Positions 51,288-59,944 of a stretch of DNA of 64,000 bases are shown here, one piece after another. Location of the stretch: positions 1-64,000 of the forward strand of contig NZ_JAMBON010000016.1 in the NCBI RefSeq assembly GCF_023715655.1, in the 5' to 3' direction. The position numbers and the translations under genes are program-made. Under the pieces are notes generated by a model, which had not been told where the DNA came from, searched no databases, and saw nothing but the letters and a program-made list of their open reading frames with translations. Position 1 is the stretch's first letter. Each line of letters starts with the position of its first letter. Source of the DNA: Oceanobacillus luteolus (GTDB taxonomy: Bacteria > Bacillota > Bacilli > Bacillales > Amphibacillaceae).

Positions 51288-52529
51288 TTGACTATCTTAT
51301 TCATCAGTATCATTATCCTTTTTATCGCATCCAGTTATTTTTCCGGCAGTGAGACAGCACTTACAGCAACGAATGAAATGAAGCTGCAATTGAAGGCTGC
51401 GAGTGGGGATAAAAAAGCAGAGCGATTACTCAGGCTTGTTAATAACCCGGACTTATTCATTCCTGGAATCTTAATAGCTAATAATGTTCCAAATATCGTA
51501 CTTCCTTCTTTAGTGACGATTGTGGCTCTGGAGTTTGGATGGAATATTGGAATAACAACCGCTGTGCTGACGGTTTTAATTATTATTTTTGCGGAAGTAA
51601 TGCCCAAGTCGGTCGCAGCAGCTTTTCCTGAAAAGATTGCTTACATCGTTTATTATCCGACCATGCTTATTCTAATGATTTTAAAGCCGTTTATTTGGTT
51701 ATTAAATTTACTGACGAAAACTACCATTAGATTGTTGGGGAGAAATCAGGTACAAGAAGTTACAATCTCTAAAGCGGAGATGCGGGCGATGGTTGATATT
51801 GCACATACAGAAGGAACTTTTAGGAATGATGAAATGTCTCGCTTGAAATCGGTATTGGATTTCCAGACGTTAAACGTGTCCGATGTATTAAAAACGCATC
51901 GGGTGGAAATTAAAGCTGTTCCGGCAAATATATCCTTTGAAGAAGCGGAAGAATTTTTACTATCAAACCACCATACACGATATCCAATTTATGACGATGA
52001 TATTGACAATATTGTGGGTGTCTTTCATTCTAAGTTTATTTTAAGGTGGGCAAAAAATCGGGATAAATTGATTAAGGATTTCTCTGATATGGATCCCTTG
52101 TTTGTTTATGAATTTAATCTGATAGAAGATGTATTTAAACAAATGACTGAGAAGAAAAAGCATATTGCAATTGTATTGGATGAATACGGAGGAACAGAAG
52201 GGCTCATCACCCACGAGGATCTGATTGAAACGATGATTGGTGAAGATATTGAAGATGAGATGGATGAAGACGACGCACTCATCCACAGCCAGACGGATAG
52301 AGAAATTATTTGTGATGCTAGACTTTCCCTGCACCGCCTAAACAACGTTTTTAAAATTAATCTTCCTGAAGAGGCCGACAACGTGGCAGGATTTGTTTTG
52401 AATCGTTATAGCCATTTGCCCGAAGAAGGAGAAGAGTTCACTTATGAAGACTTGGAATTTGAAATTTTAGAAGTAAGTGAGAGGAGAGTGCATTTGGTAA
52501 GAATTAGAAAGCTGTACTCTGCTCCCTGA
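51288..52529 (+). CDS. CNNM/CorC-family transporter (DUF21-CBS-CorC)
   Basis: 413 residues. DUF21 membrane domain (about 1-150) with FSGSETALTATNEMKL, then a CBS pair (about 190-310, ending in HIAIVLDEYGGTEGLITHEDLIE), then the CorC_HlyC domain (about 330-410). Bacterial members such as MpfA/YhdP export Mg2+ and confer magnesium tolerance; older names call them haemolysin C-like. TTG 51288 is the only start that keeps the first helix; GTAGGTG lies upstream. Confidence 0.85.
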   Translation: MTILFISIIILFIASSYFSGSETALTATNEMKLQLKAASGDKKAERLLRLVNNPDLFIPGILIANNVPNIVLPSLVTIVALEFGWNIGITTAVLTVLIIIFAEVMPKSVAAAFPEKIAYIVYYPTMLILMILKPFIWLLNLLTKTTIRLLGRNQVQEVTISKAEMRAMVDIAHTEGTFRNDEMSRLKSVLDFQTLNVSDVLKTHRVEIKAVPANISFEEAEEFLLSNHHTRYPIYDDDIDNIVGVFHSKFILRWAKNRDKLIKDFSDMDPLFVYEFNLIEDVFKQMTEKKKHIAIVLDEYGGTEGLITHEDLIETMIGEDIEDEMDEDDALIHSQTDREIICDARLSLHRLNNVFKINLPEEADNVAGFVLNRYSHLPEEGEEFTYEDLEFEILEVSERRVHLVRIRKLYSAP

Positions 52530-52594
52530 AATGAGAAATGCTAGGATATCCATTATAATGGAGTTAGAACCTTGAACGAAGGGAATAAAAAATA

Positions 52595-53323
52595 ATGGAT
52601 ATAGTAGAACCTTTAAGTATAGAAGCCGTCGATGATTTAAGAAAAAAAGTTACAAGATTCGGCATGGCATATAAATTTGCATTAGAAGAGATAAGTACGA
52701 AGGTGAACATTTTAAAAGAAGAGTTCCGATTGATCCATGATTATAATCCAATTGAACATGTGAGTACACGTGTGAAATCTGCGGAAAGCATAATGAACAA
52801 AGCTCATAGGAAAGGATTACCGTTATCTTTAGGGGTTATTAAGATTAGGGATATAGCTGGAATTCGTATCACCTGCTCATTTGAATCAGATATTTACCGT
52901 ATTAGTGAAATGATCCAATCACAGTCGGATGTTGAAGTAATTGAAGTAAAGGATTATATTAAGCATCCGAAGCCAAATGGGTATCGCAGCTTACATCTTG
53001 TCTTGAAAATTCCCGTCTTTATGTCGGACCGGGTTGAAAAAGTTTATGTCGAAATGCAAATTCGCACGATAGCTATGGACTTTTGGGCGAGCCTCGAACA
53101 CAAAATATATTATAAATATGATAAACAAATACCTGGGCATTTGACAGAACAATTAAAAGAAGCCGCTGACACTGTAGCAGAACTGGATCGAAAAATGGAG
53201 CATCTCAATCATGAAATCAATATCTTGAAAGAAAACGATTCTCAGGATGGAATAGAAAGTCATGCATTTAATCCGAGGGAATTGATGTTAGAGATGATAA
53301 GAAAGAATCATATCACAGAATAG
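52595..53323 (+). CDS. relP: Small alarmone synthetase (RelP/YwaC type)
   Basis: 242 residues. RelA/SpoT synthetase domain without hydrolase or TGS parts: NPIEHVSTRVKSAESIMNKA, IRDIAGIRITCSF, DYIKHPKPNGYRSLHLVL and EMQIRTIAMDFWASLEHKIYYK. The match is closer to YwaC/RelP than to YjbM/RelQ by these stretches. It makes (p)ppGpp, typically under cell-wall stress control (SigM/SigW in Bacillus); a short AT-rich gap precedes it and no ECF promoter could be fixed by eye. The C-terminal helix is somewhat longer than in B. subtilis YwaC. Confidence 0.88.
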   Translation: MDIVEPLSIEAVDDLRKKVTRFGMAYKFALEEISTKVNILKEEFRLIHDYNPIEHVSTRVKSAESIMNKAHRKGLPLSLGVIKIRDIAGIRITCSFESDIYRISEMIQSQSDVEVIEVKDYIKHPKPNGYRSLHLVLKIPVFMSDRVEKVYVEMQIRTIAMDFWASLEHKIYYKYDKQIPGHLTEQLKEAADTVAELDRKMEHLNHEINILKENDSQDGIESHAFNPRELMLEMIRKNHITE

Positions 53324-53394
53324 CTGGCGTGCCTTCATCAAGGTCTTCCCTTGATAACTGCTCTCGAATATGCAATAGTATAGTTAATAGAATA

Positions 53395-53495
53395 TTTCTC
53401 ACCACTAGGGGTGCAAAATTGCTGAGAGAGTCAGTTGGAATACTGTCTCAACCCTTTGAACTTGATCTAGTTTATGCTAGCGAAAGAAAGCGGTG
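53395..53495 (+). promoter_or_regulatory. TPP riboswitch (THI element)
   Basis: The conserved parts occur in order: ACTAGGGGTGC (53404-), GCTGAGAGAG (53421-), ACCCTTTGAACTTGATCTAG (53451-53470) and ATGCTAGCGAA (53474-). These make up the thi-box core. A terminator hairpin follows at 53532, so TPP binding should stop transcription before tenA. The rest of 53324-53658 holds no gene. Confidence 0.93.
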
Positions 53496-53531
53496 TACGT
53501 ATGACTTATGAGCGTAAATTCGTATACATAG

Positions 53532-53567
53532 GCCGTCTTTTTCTTATGCAGAAGAAGGCGGCTTTTT
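53532..53567 (+). terminator. Riboswitch-controlled terminator
   Basis: GCCGTCTT (53533-53540) and AAGGCGGC (53555-53562) pair with one G-U pair and extra A-U pairs inside, then TTTTT. Expression platform of the TPP riboswitch. Confidence 0.8.
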
Positions 53568-53658
53568 GCTTGAACGGGCGATGTAAAAATCGTATAGCAT
53601 TTGCCAATCTCTTTGTGGTGCGAAGGAATTCTATACCAAAAAAGGGAGGAAGAGAAGC

Positions 53659-54357
53659 ATGAGTGAACAGTTTACAGACAGACTATGGAGAAAGGTACAA
53701 CCGATTTGGGAGGCGTATTTGGATCATCCGTTTGTGAAGGGGATTGGGGATGGGACACTTAATAAAGAAAAATTTAAACATTATATGAAGCAGGATTACG
53801 TATACTTGATCGAGTATTCCCGAGTCTTTGCGATTGGAAGTGCTAAAGCGCCTGACCTAGAGACGATGACGATGTTTGCGAATTTACTGCATGGCACGTT
53901 AACTATGGAAATGGAGCTGCACAGGGAGTACGCAGCAAAGTTCGGAATTACAAATGAGGAACTGGAAGCGACAGAACCATCATCAACTATGACAGCATAC
54001 ACGAGTTACATGCTGAATGTTTCCCAACTTGGAGGCGTGGAGAATGCCATCGCGGCAGTGCTAGCCTGTGCATGGAGCTATAACTACATTGGTAAGGAAC
54101 TGGTGAAGTGGCCAGGAGCTGCAGACCATGAATTTTACGGAAATTGGGTAAGAATGTATTCATCCGAAGACTTTACTGAAATCGCTGAGAACTGTAAAAA
54201 CCTTATCAATGAATATGCAACTGGAAAGTTAGAAAGAGAGCTACAAGCACTTGAAGATATTGTGGTGAAAACGAGTAAATTTGAGTATATGTTTTGGGAA
54301 ATGGCTGAGAATATCGAGATGTGGCCGACAGATAAGATACAATCGACAGTTGGATAA
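53659..54357 (+). CDS. tenA: Thiaminase II (TenA)
   Basis: 232 residues, a full TenA/THI-4 domain. Active-site residues as in B. subtilis TenA: Asp46 (MKQDYVYL), Cys137 in LACAWSYNYIG as nucleophile and Glu214 in FWEMAEN. It hydrolyses aminopyrimidine degradation products of thiamin and salvages HMP. GGGAGGAAG precedes ATG 53659. It stands alone behind a TPP riboswitch; no other thiamin gene is next to it in this window, so it is a single-gene salvage unit. Terminator at 54371. Confidence 0.92.
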   Translation: MSEQFTDRLWRKVQPIWEAYLDHPFVKGIGDGTLNKEKFKHYMKQDYVYLIEYSRVFAIGSAKAPDLETMTMFANLLHGTLTMEMELHREYAAKFGITNEELEATEPSSTMTAYTSYMLNVSQLGGVENAIAAVLACAWSYNYIGKELVKWPGAADHEFYGNWVRMYSSEDFTEIAENCKNLINEYATGKLERELQALEDIVVKTSKFEYMFWEMAENIEMWPTDKIQSTVG

Positions 54358-54370
54358 AAGTACTGCTTAT

Positions 54371-54398
54371 GAGGAAGTGCCTAGAATGGCACTTCCTC
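54371..54398. terminator. Bidirectional terminator
   Basis: GAGGAAGTGCC (54371-54381) and GGCACTTCCTC (54388-54398), 11-bp perfect stem, 6-nt loop, between convergent genes. Confidence 0.8.
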
Positions 54399-54411
54399 CT
54401 ATTACTTTCAT

Positions 54412-54636
54412 TTATAAAGCAATTTTCAAAGAGACTGCAAAGTTGAAAAAAGCAGTCAAAATCAATATATATCCAATGGACCTTTGTTTTTTTTGCAGCT
54501 GTTCCGCTCCCATCGCAAGTAGCAAAGCCCCGAGTAAAAACAATAAAATCCATGATACGTTCATACTTTCATTGAACTGACTAACGAGAGCTAATGCAAT
54601 AACTGAAATTGCTAAAAGCACCTTGATTATCTTCAA
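54412..54636 (-). CDS. Small membrane protein, DUF3953-like
   Basis: 74 residues from TTG 54636, which sits about six bases behind GGGAGGG; an upstream in-frame ATG at 54666 has no site. Two or three helices: KIIKVLLAISVIALALVSQF, VSWILLFLLGALLLAMGAEQ and SIGYILILTAFFNFAVSLKI, with the basic turn QKKQRS between the last two. The pattern resembles the DUF3953/YczI group. Function unknown. Confidence 0.65.
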   Translation of the reverse strand: MKIIKVLLAISVIALALVSQFNESMNVSWILLFLLGALLLAMGAEQLQKKQRSIGYILILTAFFNFAVSLKIAL

Positions 54637-54779
54637 TATCCATCCCTCCCTGTGCAGAATCATCATAACATTTATATGCAGCTAGAATATACTAAAGCAT
54701 GTTCATCTATATCGTTTTACGGGTAAAGTCAAATCAATATACTTATTTGACTCGGATTGTTTTTTGTTTTATAGTCAAC

Positions 54780-54799
54780 ATATGAACATATGCTCATAT
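54780..54799. promoter_or_regulatory. Operator for CzrA-type repressor
   Basis: ATATGA-(8 nt)-TCATAT lies between the promoter area (TATAGT at about 54771) and the start codon of the ArsR-family gene. It matches the ATATGAACA-type half sites known for CzrA/SmtB repressors. Confidence 0.7.
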
Positions 54800-54824
54800 A
54801 ATAAATCTTAGAGGTGCAATAAAA

Positions 54825-55157
54825 ATGACGGAAGAGCAAAAACTAGAGGTTTTTCGTGAAGAAGAGCAGCACTTGGACGCAGAGACGTTGTTTGTCGTTT
54901 CCCAAACATTCAAAGCGTTGGGGGATCCGACTAGAATACGTATTTTGAATTTATTATGTACCGGAGAACATTCTGTCAATGATATCGCGGAGACTCTGGA
55001 CTTAAGTCAATCAAGTGTATCTCATCAATTACGGTTCTTAAAAAACTTAAGATTGGTGAAGTATAGAAGAGAAGGCAGAACGTTGTATTACTCGGAAGAT
55101 GATGAACACGTCATGAATTTACTGAAGCAGGCAATTGAGCATGCTTCTCATCACTAA
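54825..55157 (+). CDS. czrA: ArsR/SmtB-family zinc-type repressor (CzrA-like)
   Basis: 110 residues. Winged HTH ([21 protein letters not shown]... [20 protein letters not shown]). The C-terminal helix alpha5 carries the D-x-H-x10-H-x2-H metal site (in [19 protein letters not shown]), the Zn/Co-sensing arrangement of CzrA and SmtB. It represses its own gene and the CDF exporter seven to fifteen bases downstream via the dyad at 54780, and metal releases it. AGAGGTG precedes ATG 54825. Confidence 0.92.
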   Translation: MTEEQKLEVFREEEQHLDAETLFVVSQTFKALGDPTRIRILNLLCTGEHSVNDIAETLDLSQSSVSHQLRFLKNLRLVKYRREGRTLYYSEDDEHVMNLLKQAIEHASHH

Positions 55158-55172
55158 TTAGGGGTGCATAAC

Positions 55173-56120
55173 ATGGGACACGATCATGGACATGATCATT
55201 CGCATACTGCAAATAAAAAGGTGTTATTCATAAGCTTTCTCATCATTACCGTTTATATGATCGTTGAGGCGATCGGTGGTTTCCTTACGAACAGTCTAGC
55301 TTTGTTGGCGGATGCAGGACATATGTTAAGTGACGCCATCTCACTTGGAATCGCGTTACTTGCTTTTAAGTTTGGGGAAAAGGCTGCAGACTATAGTAAG
55401 ACATTCGGTTATCGACGTTTTGAAATTCTGGCTGCAGTTCTCAATGGTGTGACTCTCATCATTATCGCTGGTTTTATATTTTATGAAGCGATTGGACGTT
55501 TTCTAAATCCGCCGGCAGTAGCTTCAACAGGAATGTTGGTCATTGCGGCTATTGGACTGCTCGTGAATATCCTCGTTGCATGGATCATGATGCGAGGGGC
55601 TGATGTAGAAGATAATTTGAATATGCGTGGGGCTTACTTGCATGTAATCAGTGACATGCTTGGGTCAATTGGTGCTATTGTTGCCGCGCTTCTTATCATT
55701 TTTTTCGGTTGGGGATGGGCGGACCCTTTGGCCAGTGTTATTGTCGCAGCTCTTGTTCTGCGCAGTGGTTATCAGGTGACAAAGTCCGGACTTCATGTAC
55801 TGATGGAGGGAACCCCAAAAAATGTGAAGATGGAAGAAGTCATTCAAATCATTAAACATACGGAAGGGATACGAGGCGTACATGATTTACATGTTTGGTC
55901 GATTACGAGCGGATTAAATGCCTTATCCTGTCATGCGGTTGTCGACGACCAAATGACGATTGAAGAAAGTGAAAGAATGCTCCGACAGCTCGAACATGAA
56001 TTGGAACATCAAAATATCCATCATATGACGATTCAATTGGAATCATCTGCGCATCTCCATGACAATTCCATTTTATGTAGCGTGCAAGCTGAGCCAGCTG
56101 GACATCATCACCATCATTGA
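55173..56120 (+). CDS. czcD: CDF-family Zn/Co/Cd exporter (CzcD-like)
   Basis: 315 residues, six helices. Histidine-rich N-terminus (GHDHGHDHSH) and C-terminus (GHHHHH). Transport-site motifs are ADAGHMLSDAISLG in TM2 and YLHVISDMLGSIG in TM5 (H/D pairs), with a cytoplasmic domain carrying HDLHVWSITSG. Exchanges metal for protons or potassium. ATG 55173 is six bases from GGGGTG and is preferred to GTG 55164. In one operon with czrA, terminator at 56141. Confidence 0.92.
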   Translation: MGHDHGHDHSHTANKKVLFISFLIITVYMIVEAIGGFLTNSLALLADAGHMLSDAISLGIALLAFKFGEKAADYSKTFGYRRFEILAAVLNGVTLIIIAGFIFYEAIGRFLNPPAVASTGMLVIAAIGLLVNILVAWIMMRGADVEDNLNMRGAYLHVISDMLGSIGAIVAALLIIFFGWGWADPLASVIVAALVLRSGYQVTKSGLHVLMEGTPKNVKMEEVIQIIKHTEGIRGVHDLHVWSITSGLNALSCHAVVDDQMTIEESERMLRQLEHELEHQNIHHMTIQLESSAHLHDNSILCSVQAEPAGHHHHH

Positions 56121-56140
56121 TATGTTTTTTTAAAATAGAA

Positions 56141-56164
56141 AAAAGCCGGTTAGTACCGGCTTTT
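56141..56164. terminator. Bidirectional terminator
   Basis: AAAAGCCGGT, TAGT loop, ACCGGCTTTT. Serves czcD on the plus strand and the small gene at 56150-56275 on the minus strand. Confidence 0.85.
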
Positions 56165-56275
56165 ATTATAGTCCGCGGGAATATTTCTTTTTTGTTTCCT
56201 TTTATTCATCAGCTTTTTAATAATCGGATAAATAATTGGTCCGTATTTAATGAGTCTTCGAATTAAACGCGACAT
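56150..56275 (-). CDS. Small cationic protein (41 aa)
   Basis: ATG 56275 follows AGAGGTGAAATC. The 41-residue product is very basic, with SRLIRRLIKYGPIIYPIIKK in the first half and MNKRKQKR in the second. The pattern suggests a peripheral membrane or nucleic-acid-binding small protein, of a type often seen in Bacillaceae but not named. The stop codon lies inside the shared terminator hairpin, so the last residues (NKSRY) are hairpin-encoded. Confidence 0.6.
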   Translation of the reverse strand: MSRLIRRLIKYGPIIYPIIKKLMNKRKQKRNIPADYNKSRY

Positions 56276-56407
56276 GATTTCACCTCTATTATTGTAGAAT
56301 CTTGAAGCTTATCGTTATATTTCCTTTAAAAGCGGATTTCTAAACAATAGAGTTTGGTATAGAGGGGTGATGTCCATACTGAATCATTTCCACGCTCCAA
56401 TAACCTA

Positions 56408-56851
56408 CTATTGATCATCAATGACCAACATATTCGATTCATCAAATTCCCAATCTGCCCCGTATGCGACTTCCCAGTAATAACCATCCGGGTCCGTAAA
56501 GTATCCTCCGTAGCCGCCCCAGTCATTTTTTACAGGCTCTTTTTGAATAACGGCTCCAGCTAACTTAGCCCTGTCCATCATTTCATCCACTTCATTCATG
56601 GATTTCGCATTATAAGCTAATGTTATCCCGGGAAATCCAGACGATATCATTGGAGGATGCTCATCGTTTACATCTTTTGCAAGTTCTTCTACTGGATATA
56701 AAGCAATTCTCGAACCTTCATTTCTAAAGAAAATAATAATCGGATTTTCTTCCGTTCCTCTAATCGACGTGTCGAAACCGAGATTCTTATAAAACTCATG
56801 AGATTTGACAATATCTTTCGTGCCGAGTGTGATTAGATTTACTCTATTCAC
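56408..56851 (-). CDS. VOC/glyoxalase-fold protein
   Basis: 147 residues, two beta-alpha-beta-beta-beta modules: VNLITLGTKDIVKSHEFYKNLGFD at the start, and GGYGGYFTDPDGYYWEVAYG with the metal-site type Glu near the end. The pattern VIQKEPVKNDWGGYGGYF is common in the lactoylglutathione lyase-like or bleomycin-resistance-like subgroup. GTG 56851 stands behind AAAGGAGGG. Last of three neighbouring VOC genes on this strand. Substrate unknown. Confidence 0.82.
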   Translation of the reverse strand: MNRVNLITLGTKDIVKSHEFYKNLGFDTSIRGTEENPIIIFFRNEGSRIALYPVEELAKDVNDEHPPMISSGFPGITLAYNAKSMNEVDEMMDRAKLAGAVIQKEPVKNDWGGYGGYFTDPDGYYWEVAYGADWEFDESNMLVIDDQ

Positions 56852-56876
56852 CGAAACATCCCTCCTTTAATGCTGA

Positions 56877-57797
56877 TTAATCTTCCATGTTGTAGGCTTT
56901 TCTTAATGCTTCAACATCTATCTTTTTCATCTTAAGCATGGTTTGAGTGACCCGCGCTATTTGTTCTGGAGTACTGTTGCTGCCCATCATATCATCCATT
57001 TCTCCTGATACAATCTGCCAAGATACGCCATATTTATCTTTTAACCACCCACACTGTTCGGACTCAGGAACTGCGGATAATTTTTCCCAATAGTAATCGA
57101 TCTCATCCTGGGTTTCGCATTTTACTAAAAATGAAATCGCTTCGTTGAAATTGAATTCATGGGCATTTGCGCTATCCATTGCAGTGAACCATTGATTTTC
57201 CAACATAAAATCAGCAAACATAACTGTACCTTCTTTATCTGGATCCATTCCTACAGGATATCGGGCTAGCTGGCCTGCGGTGGAATTTTTAAAAATCGAT
57301 AAATAAAACTGCATGGCCGCTTCTGCATGACCATAGTTATGATCAATGAATAGGAGCGAAGGCAAGATAGAAGGACGCTCTTCTCCAGAATCGGTTAAAA
57401 TCAATTGCCATGATAGGCCATACTTGTCTTGAATCCAGCCATATTTTTCAGCGAATGGGTAATTATCAAACGGCATTAAAACGGTGCCACCGTCAGACAG
57501 TTTGTCCCACACTTCATTTATCATCTCAGGGGCATCTTTGTAATGGGAGACATCGAAGTTAACGGAAAAGGACAGTGCTGGATTAAATGTGAAGTGAGGC
57601 CCTCCGTCTATCGCCATGAATTCCTGTCCCCAGAAATGAAACGAGACAATTGCTGGGTCACCTGATGGTGTATCGTGAATGGTAGTCATATTGGTAATTT
57701 TCGAGTCAGGGAATAGTGAAGTATAAAATTCAGCAGCTTCGTAAGATTGCTTGTCGAACCAGAGATGGGAGACTATTTTTTGTGTACTATTTTTCAT
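56877..57797 (-). CDS. PhnB-like VOC protein, two 3-dmu-9_3-mt domains
   Basis: 306 residues made of two similar halves (about 5-140 and 155-290). Half one has KIVSHLWFDKQSYEAAEFYTSLF, and DKYGLSWQLILTD; half two has GHAEAAMQFYLSIFKNS and DKYGVSWQIVSGEM. These are PF06983 (PhnB/3-dmu-9) hallmarks. The fused two-domain form is less common than the single one. Family members are called PhnB or demethylubiquinone-like but have no proven enzyme activity here. GGAGGAGG precedes ATG 57797. Confidence 0.85.
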   Translation of the reverse strand: MKNSTQKIVSHLWFDKQSYEAAEFYTSLFPDSKITNMTTIHDTPSGDPAIVSFHFWGQEFMAIDGGPHFTFNPALSFSVNFDVSHYKDAPEMINEVWDKLSDGGTVLMPFDNYPFAEKYGWIQDKYGLSWQLILTDSGEERPSILPSLLFIDHNYGHAEAAMQFYLSIFKNSTAGQLARYPVGMDPDKEGTVMFADFMLENQWFTAMDSANAHEFNFNEAISFLVKCETQDEIDYYWEKLSAVPESEQCGWLKDKYGVSWQIVSGEMDDMMGSNSTPEQIARVTQTMLKMKKIDVEALRKAYNMED

Positions 57798-57910
57798 TTA
57801 ATCCTCCTCCTACACTCGATTGTGAGCATGGTAATCCAATATGTTCTCTAAAGCCGTACGGAGAATATATTCAGTCACATTCATTATATCTCATTGTCAA
57901 AATCACATAC

Positions 57911-58261
57911 TCATTTCTTTTGAATAAGTCCAAAACTTACACCTACCGGGTCCACCAGGTAGGCAAGATAAAAATCATCAAATTCCATTTTTTCTCGCAC
58001 TATCATTGCACCATGATTTTTAGCCTGAGTGATAACTTCATCAATCGAATCGACTTCAATCTGAATACGGGTTCCATGGGGATAGTCATGTGGTCCCTTA
58101 CTAATTCCTCCGTTTATTCCTGGCTCCTCCGTTTCTTTGGAGTGGACACCCCAATAATCCCATTTTGGTTCGGCAATTTTCCAATCAAATACTTGCTCAT
58201 AAAAATTTGCCTGCTTCTTAGGATCCTGACTGCTTAACTCAAATCCAATAACTCTTCCCAT
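57911..58261 (-). CDS. VOC-family protein
   Basis: 116 residues, VOC fold: VIGFELSSQDPKKQANFYEQVFDWKI and a C-terminal FYLAYLVDPVGVSFGLIQK. Resembles the hydroxylase-like VOC proteins with the DPVGVSFGL ending. GGAAGG precedes ATG 58261. First of the VOC trio, 113 bases ahead of the PhnB-like gene; whether they form one transcript is uncertain. Confidence 0.82.
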   Translation of the reverse strand: MGRVIGFELSSQDPKKQANFYEQVFDWKIAEPKWDYWGVHSKETEEPGINGGISKGPHDYPHGTRIQIEVDSIDEVITQAKNHGAMIVREKMEFDDFYLAYLVDPVGVSFGLIQKK

Positions 58262-58343
58262 CCACTTACCTTCCTTCTTTTATAATTTAGGAATCACCTA
58301 TTTCATTTATACTTTTCAACAAGAAATAGGATAATCCTTTAAA

Positions 58344-58850
58344 TTAACTCCATTTTTGTGAAAGCTTGTGTATCAATAGGAAAACAGGGATAAACAGCAG
58401 GATGACAACTAACGAACCTAATATGTTTTGTATTGTTAACATGCCTGCTTCTGAAAAAGTTTGAAAAAAGAAAATATAATAAGGGATAATTAAGAAGATG
58501 GAAGTTGCCACTCCAGGTAAGTAGCAACGTAAAAACAGTGCCTGCAGTGGATGACTAAAGATGTTAACTGCAAATAAAAGATTTAAAGCAAGAAATAAAA
58601 AATAATCTTCAGTGATGAACGTCAGTAAAATTATTACTGAAACGGGAATAGAAAGTACAAAAACAACAAAGGAAAATCGAGTCCCTGTCATGTTATCGAA
58701 CTGTTTGATTTGCTTTTGAGCAAATGGAGGAACTCGCATTTTTACACGAGGATAGATTCTGTTCATCCACCTTTCCACGGTCATGATTTCCTCTAAATTA
58801 TGAAGCATGAAAATGACAGTGAACGCTAAAATCAATAGATTGATTTCCAT
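58344..58850 (-). CDS. HXXEE-domain membrane protein
   Basis: 168 residues. HNLEE at residues 17-21 is the motif that names the HXXEE family (PF13787). Four to five helices follow, with FSFVVFVLSIPVSVIILLTF and a second ILGSLVVILLFIPVFLLI. Conserved His and Glu near the membrane suggest metal or proton chemistry, but the function is unknown. GGGAGGTG supports ATG 58850. Confidence 0.75.
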   Translation of the reverse strand: MEINLLILAFTVIFMLHNLEEIMTVERWMNRIYPRVKMRVPPFAQKQIKQFDNMTGTRFSFVVFVLSIPVSVIILLTFITEDYFLFLALNLLFAVNIFSHPLQALFLRCYLPGVATSIFLIIPYYIFFFQTFSEAGMLTIQNILGSLVVILLFIPVFLLIHKLSQKWS

Positions 58851-58882
58851 AAATTTTCACCTCCCATGTATGCAAGACGAGA

Positions 58883-59392
58883 TTAATCGTACCCTCCCGT
58901 ACTGTCCGGCAAGGCTTTAAATTCATCCTTATCTTTGATCATCGTAAATACAGCGTCCCGTATTTGGATCAGCTGCTTTGCATCTTTTGTTGGTTCACAA
59001 TACGTGCCATCAATAGAGATGATTATTGTTTCCCCATTCATAGTAATTTTCCATTCATCATCTTCATGGGGTTCTTGCACACAAACCTCATCAAAAATAG
59101 GATCAGGTATGAGTTCTTTTTCTTCTAAAATATTTACCTCTCTCATCAGTTCATATACTGTATTCATTTCTTCGCTGGTTAAGCTAATATCTGCTGTGAT
59201 CGTTCCGTCTGCAATCAAGTCCTTGGTTACCGTGCCATCATAGGAATTGATTTCATTCTTTTTATCCACACCAAATTGAATGGAAAAGGCAAAGTCATCC
59301 GGCATCTCATGGGGCATACTCGGAGCGGAAACGACTGGACCGCATGCACCCATGAGTAGAATCAGTAACAAACAAATTAAGTATTTTTTCAT
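58883..59392 (-). CDS. Putative lipoprotein
   Basis: 169 residues. Lipobox LLMGAC (Cys17) after a hydrophobic signal. The mature part has MPDDFAFSIQFGVDKKNEINSY-type strands and two Cys (in DEVCVQEPHEDDEW and DGTYCEPTKDAKQ) that could form a disulfide. No named family recognised. GAGGGGGG precedes ATG 59392. Confidence 0.7.
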   Translation of the reverse strand: MKKYLICLLLILLMGACGPVVSAPSMPHEMPDDFAFSIQFGVDKKNEINSYDGTVTKDLIADGTITADISLTSEEMNTVYELMREVNILEEKELIPDPIFDEVCVQEPHEDDEWKITMNGETIIISIDGTYCEPTKDAKQLIQIRDAVFTMIKDKDEFKALPDSTGGYD

Positions 59393-59479
59393 TATATATC
59401 CCCCCTCAGAAGTACAGACGGAATAAAGCCGTAGTTAGTTACACTTTGCTTATTTTTCGGCTCAATTAATATAAATAAA

Positions 59480-59515
59480 GCAGATTAGGGAGGTTCTGCC
59501 CTCTCTCTAATCTGC
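59480..59515 (-). terminator. Terminator of the SnoaL-like gene
   Basis: GCAGATTAG (59480-59488) and CTAATCTGC (59507-59515), with further G/C pairing inside, followed on the minus strand by TTTATTTATA. Confidence 0.7.
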
Positions 59516-59547
59516 CTTAGTTTTGTATTCAGTCTCAGTTACCCTCA

Positions 59548-59922
59548 TCAGAACGGACCATTTTCGTTAGGTGAGTTTTCTGGTATCTGTTGACCCACAT
59601 CCCAAAGTTCTATGATGAGTTCATTGGAAAAGCGGAACAGGTGAACAACAACGCCACCTGGGTCGTTTGGATGCTGTCTTACGTGGGAGTGAACGGCTAC
59701 CATATCATTCTCAGTCACTGTGTGTTTGATCTCAAACACTTTGTCAGGGTTTTTGGCTGCACTTTCTTCCATTGCAGAAATAAGAGATTCCGCATCCCCC
59801 TTGAAATAGAGGTTATGGTGACGAAAGTCCGGACTGGCATATTTTTCGTAAGCTTCACGTATCTTTCCAGACGCTACCAGCTCAAGGAATGACATCGCCT
59901 TATCTTTTATCGTCTGTTTCAT
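59548..59922 (-). CDS. SnoaL-like/NTF2-fold protein
   Basis: 124 residues. AMSFLELVASGKIREAYEKYASPDFRHHN and FRFSNELIIELWDVGQQIPE are typical of SnoaL-like (NTF2 cone) proteins; the latter is the usual C-terminal strand pair. Such proteins are hydrolases, isomerases or polyketide cyclases in some lineages, with no assigned role here. ATG 59922 lies about nine bases after AAAGGATGAG; TTG 59928 is an alternative. Confidence 0.8.
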   Translation of the reverse strand: MKQTIKDKAMSFLELVASGKIREAYEKYASPDFRHHNLYFKGDAESLISAMEESAAKNPDKVFEIKHTVTENDMVAVHSHVRQHPNDPGGVVVHLFRFSNELIIELWDVGQQIPENSPNENGPF

Positions 59923-59944
59923 TAACAACTCATCCTTTCTATCA

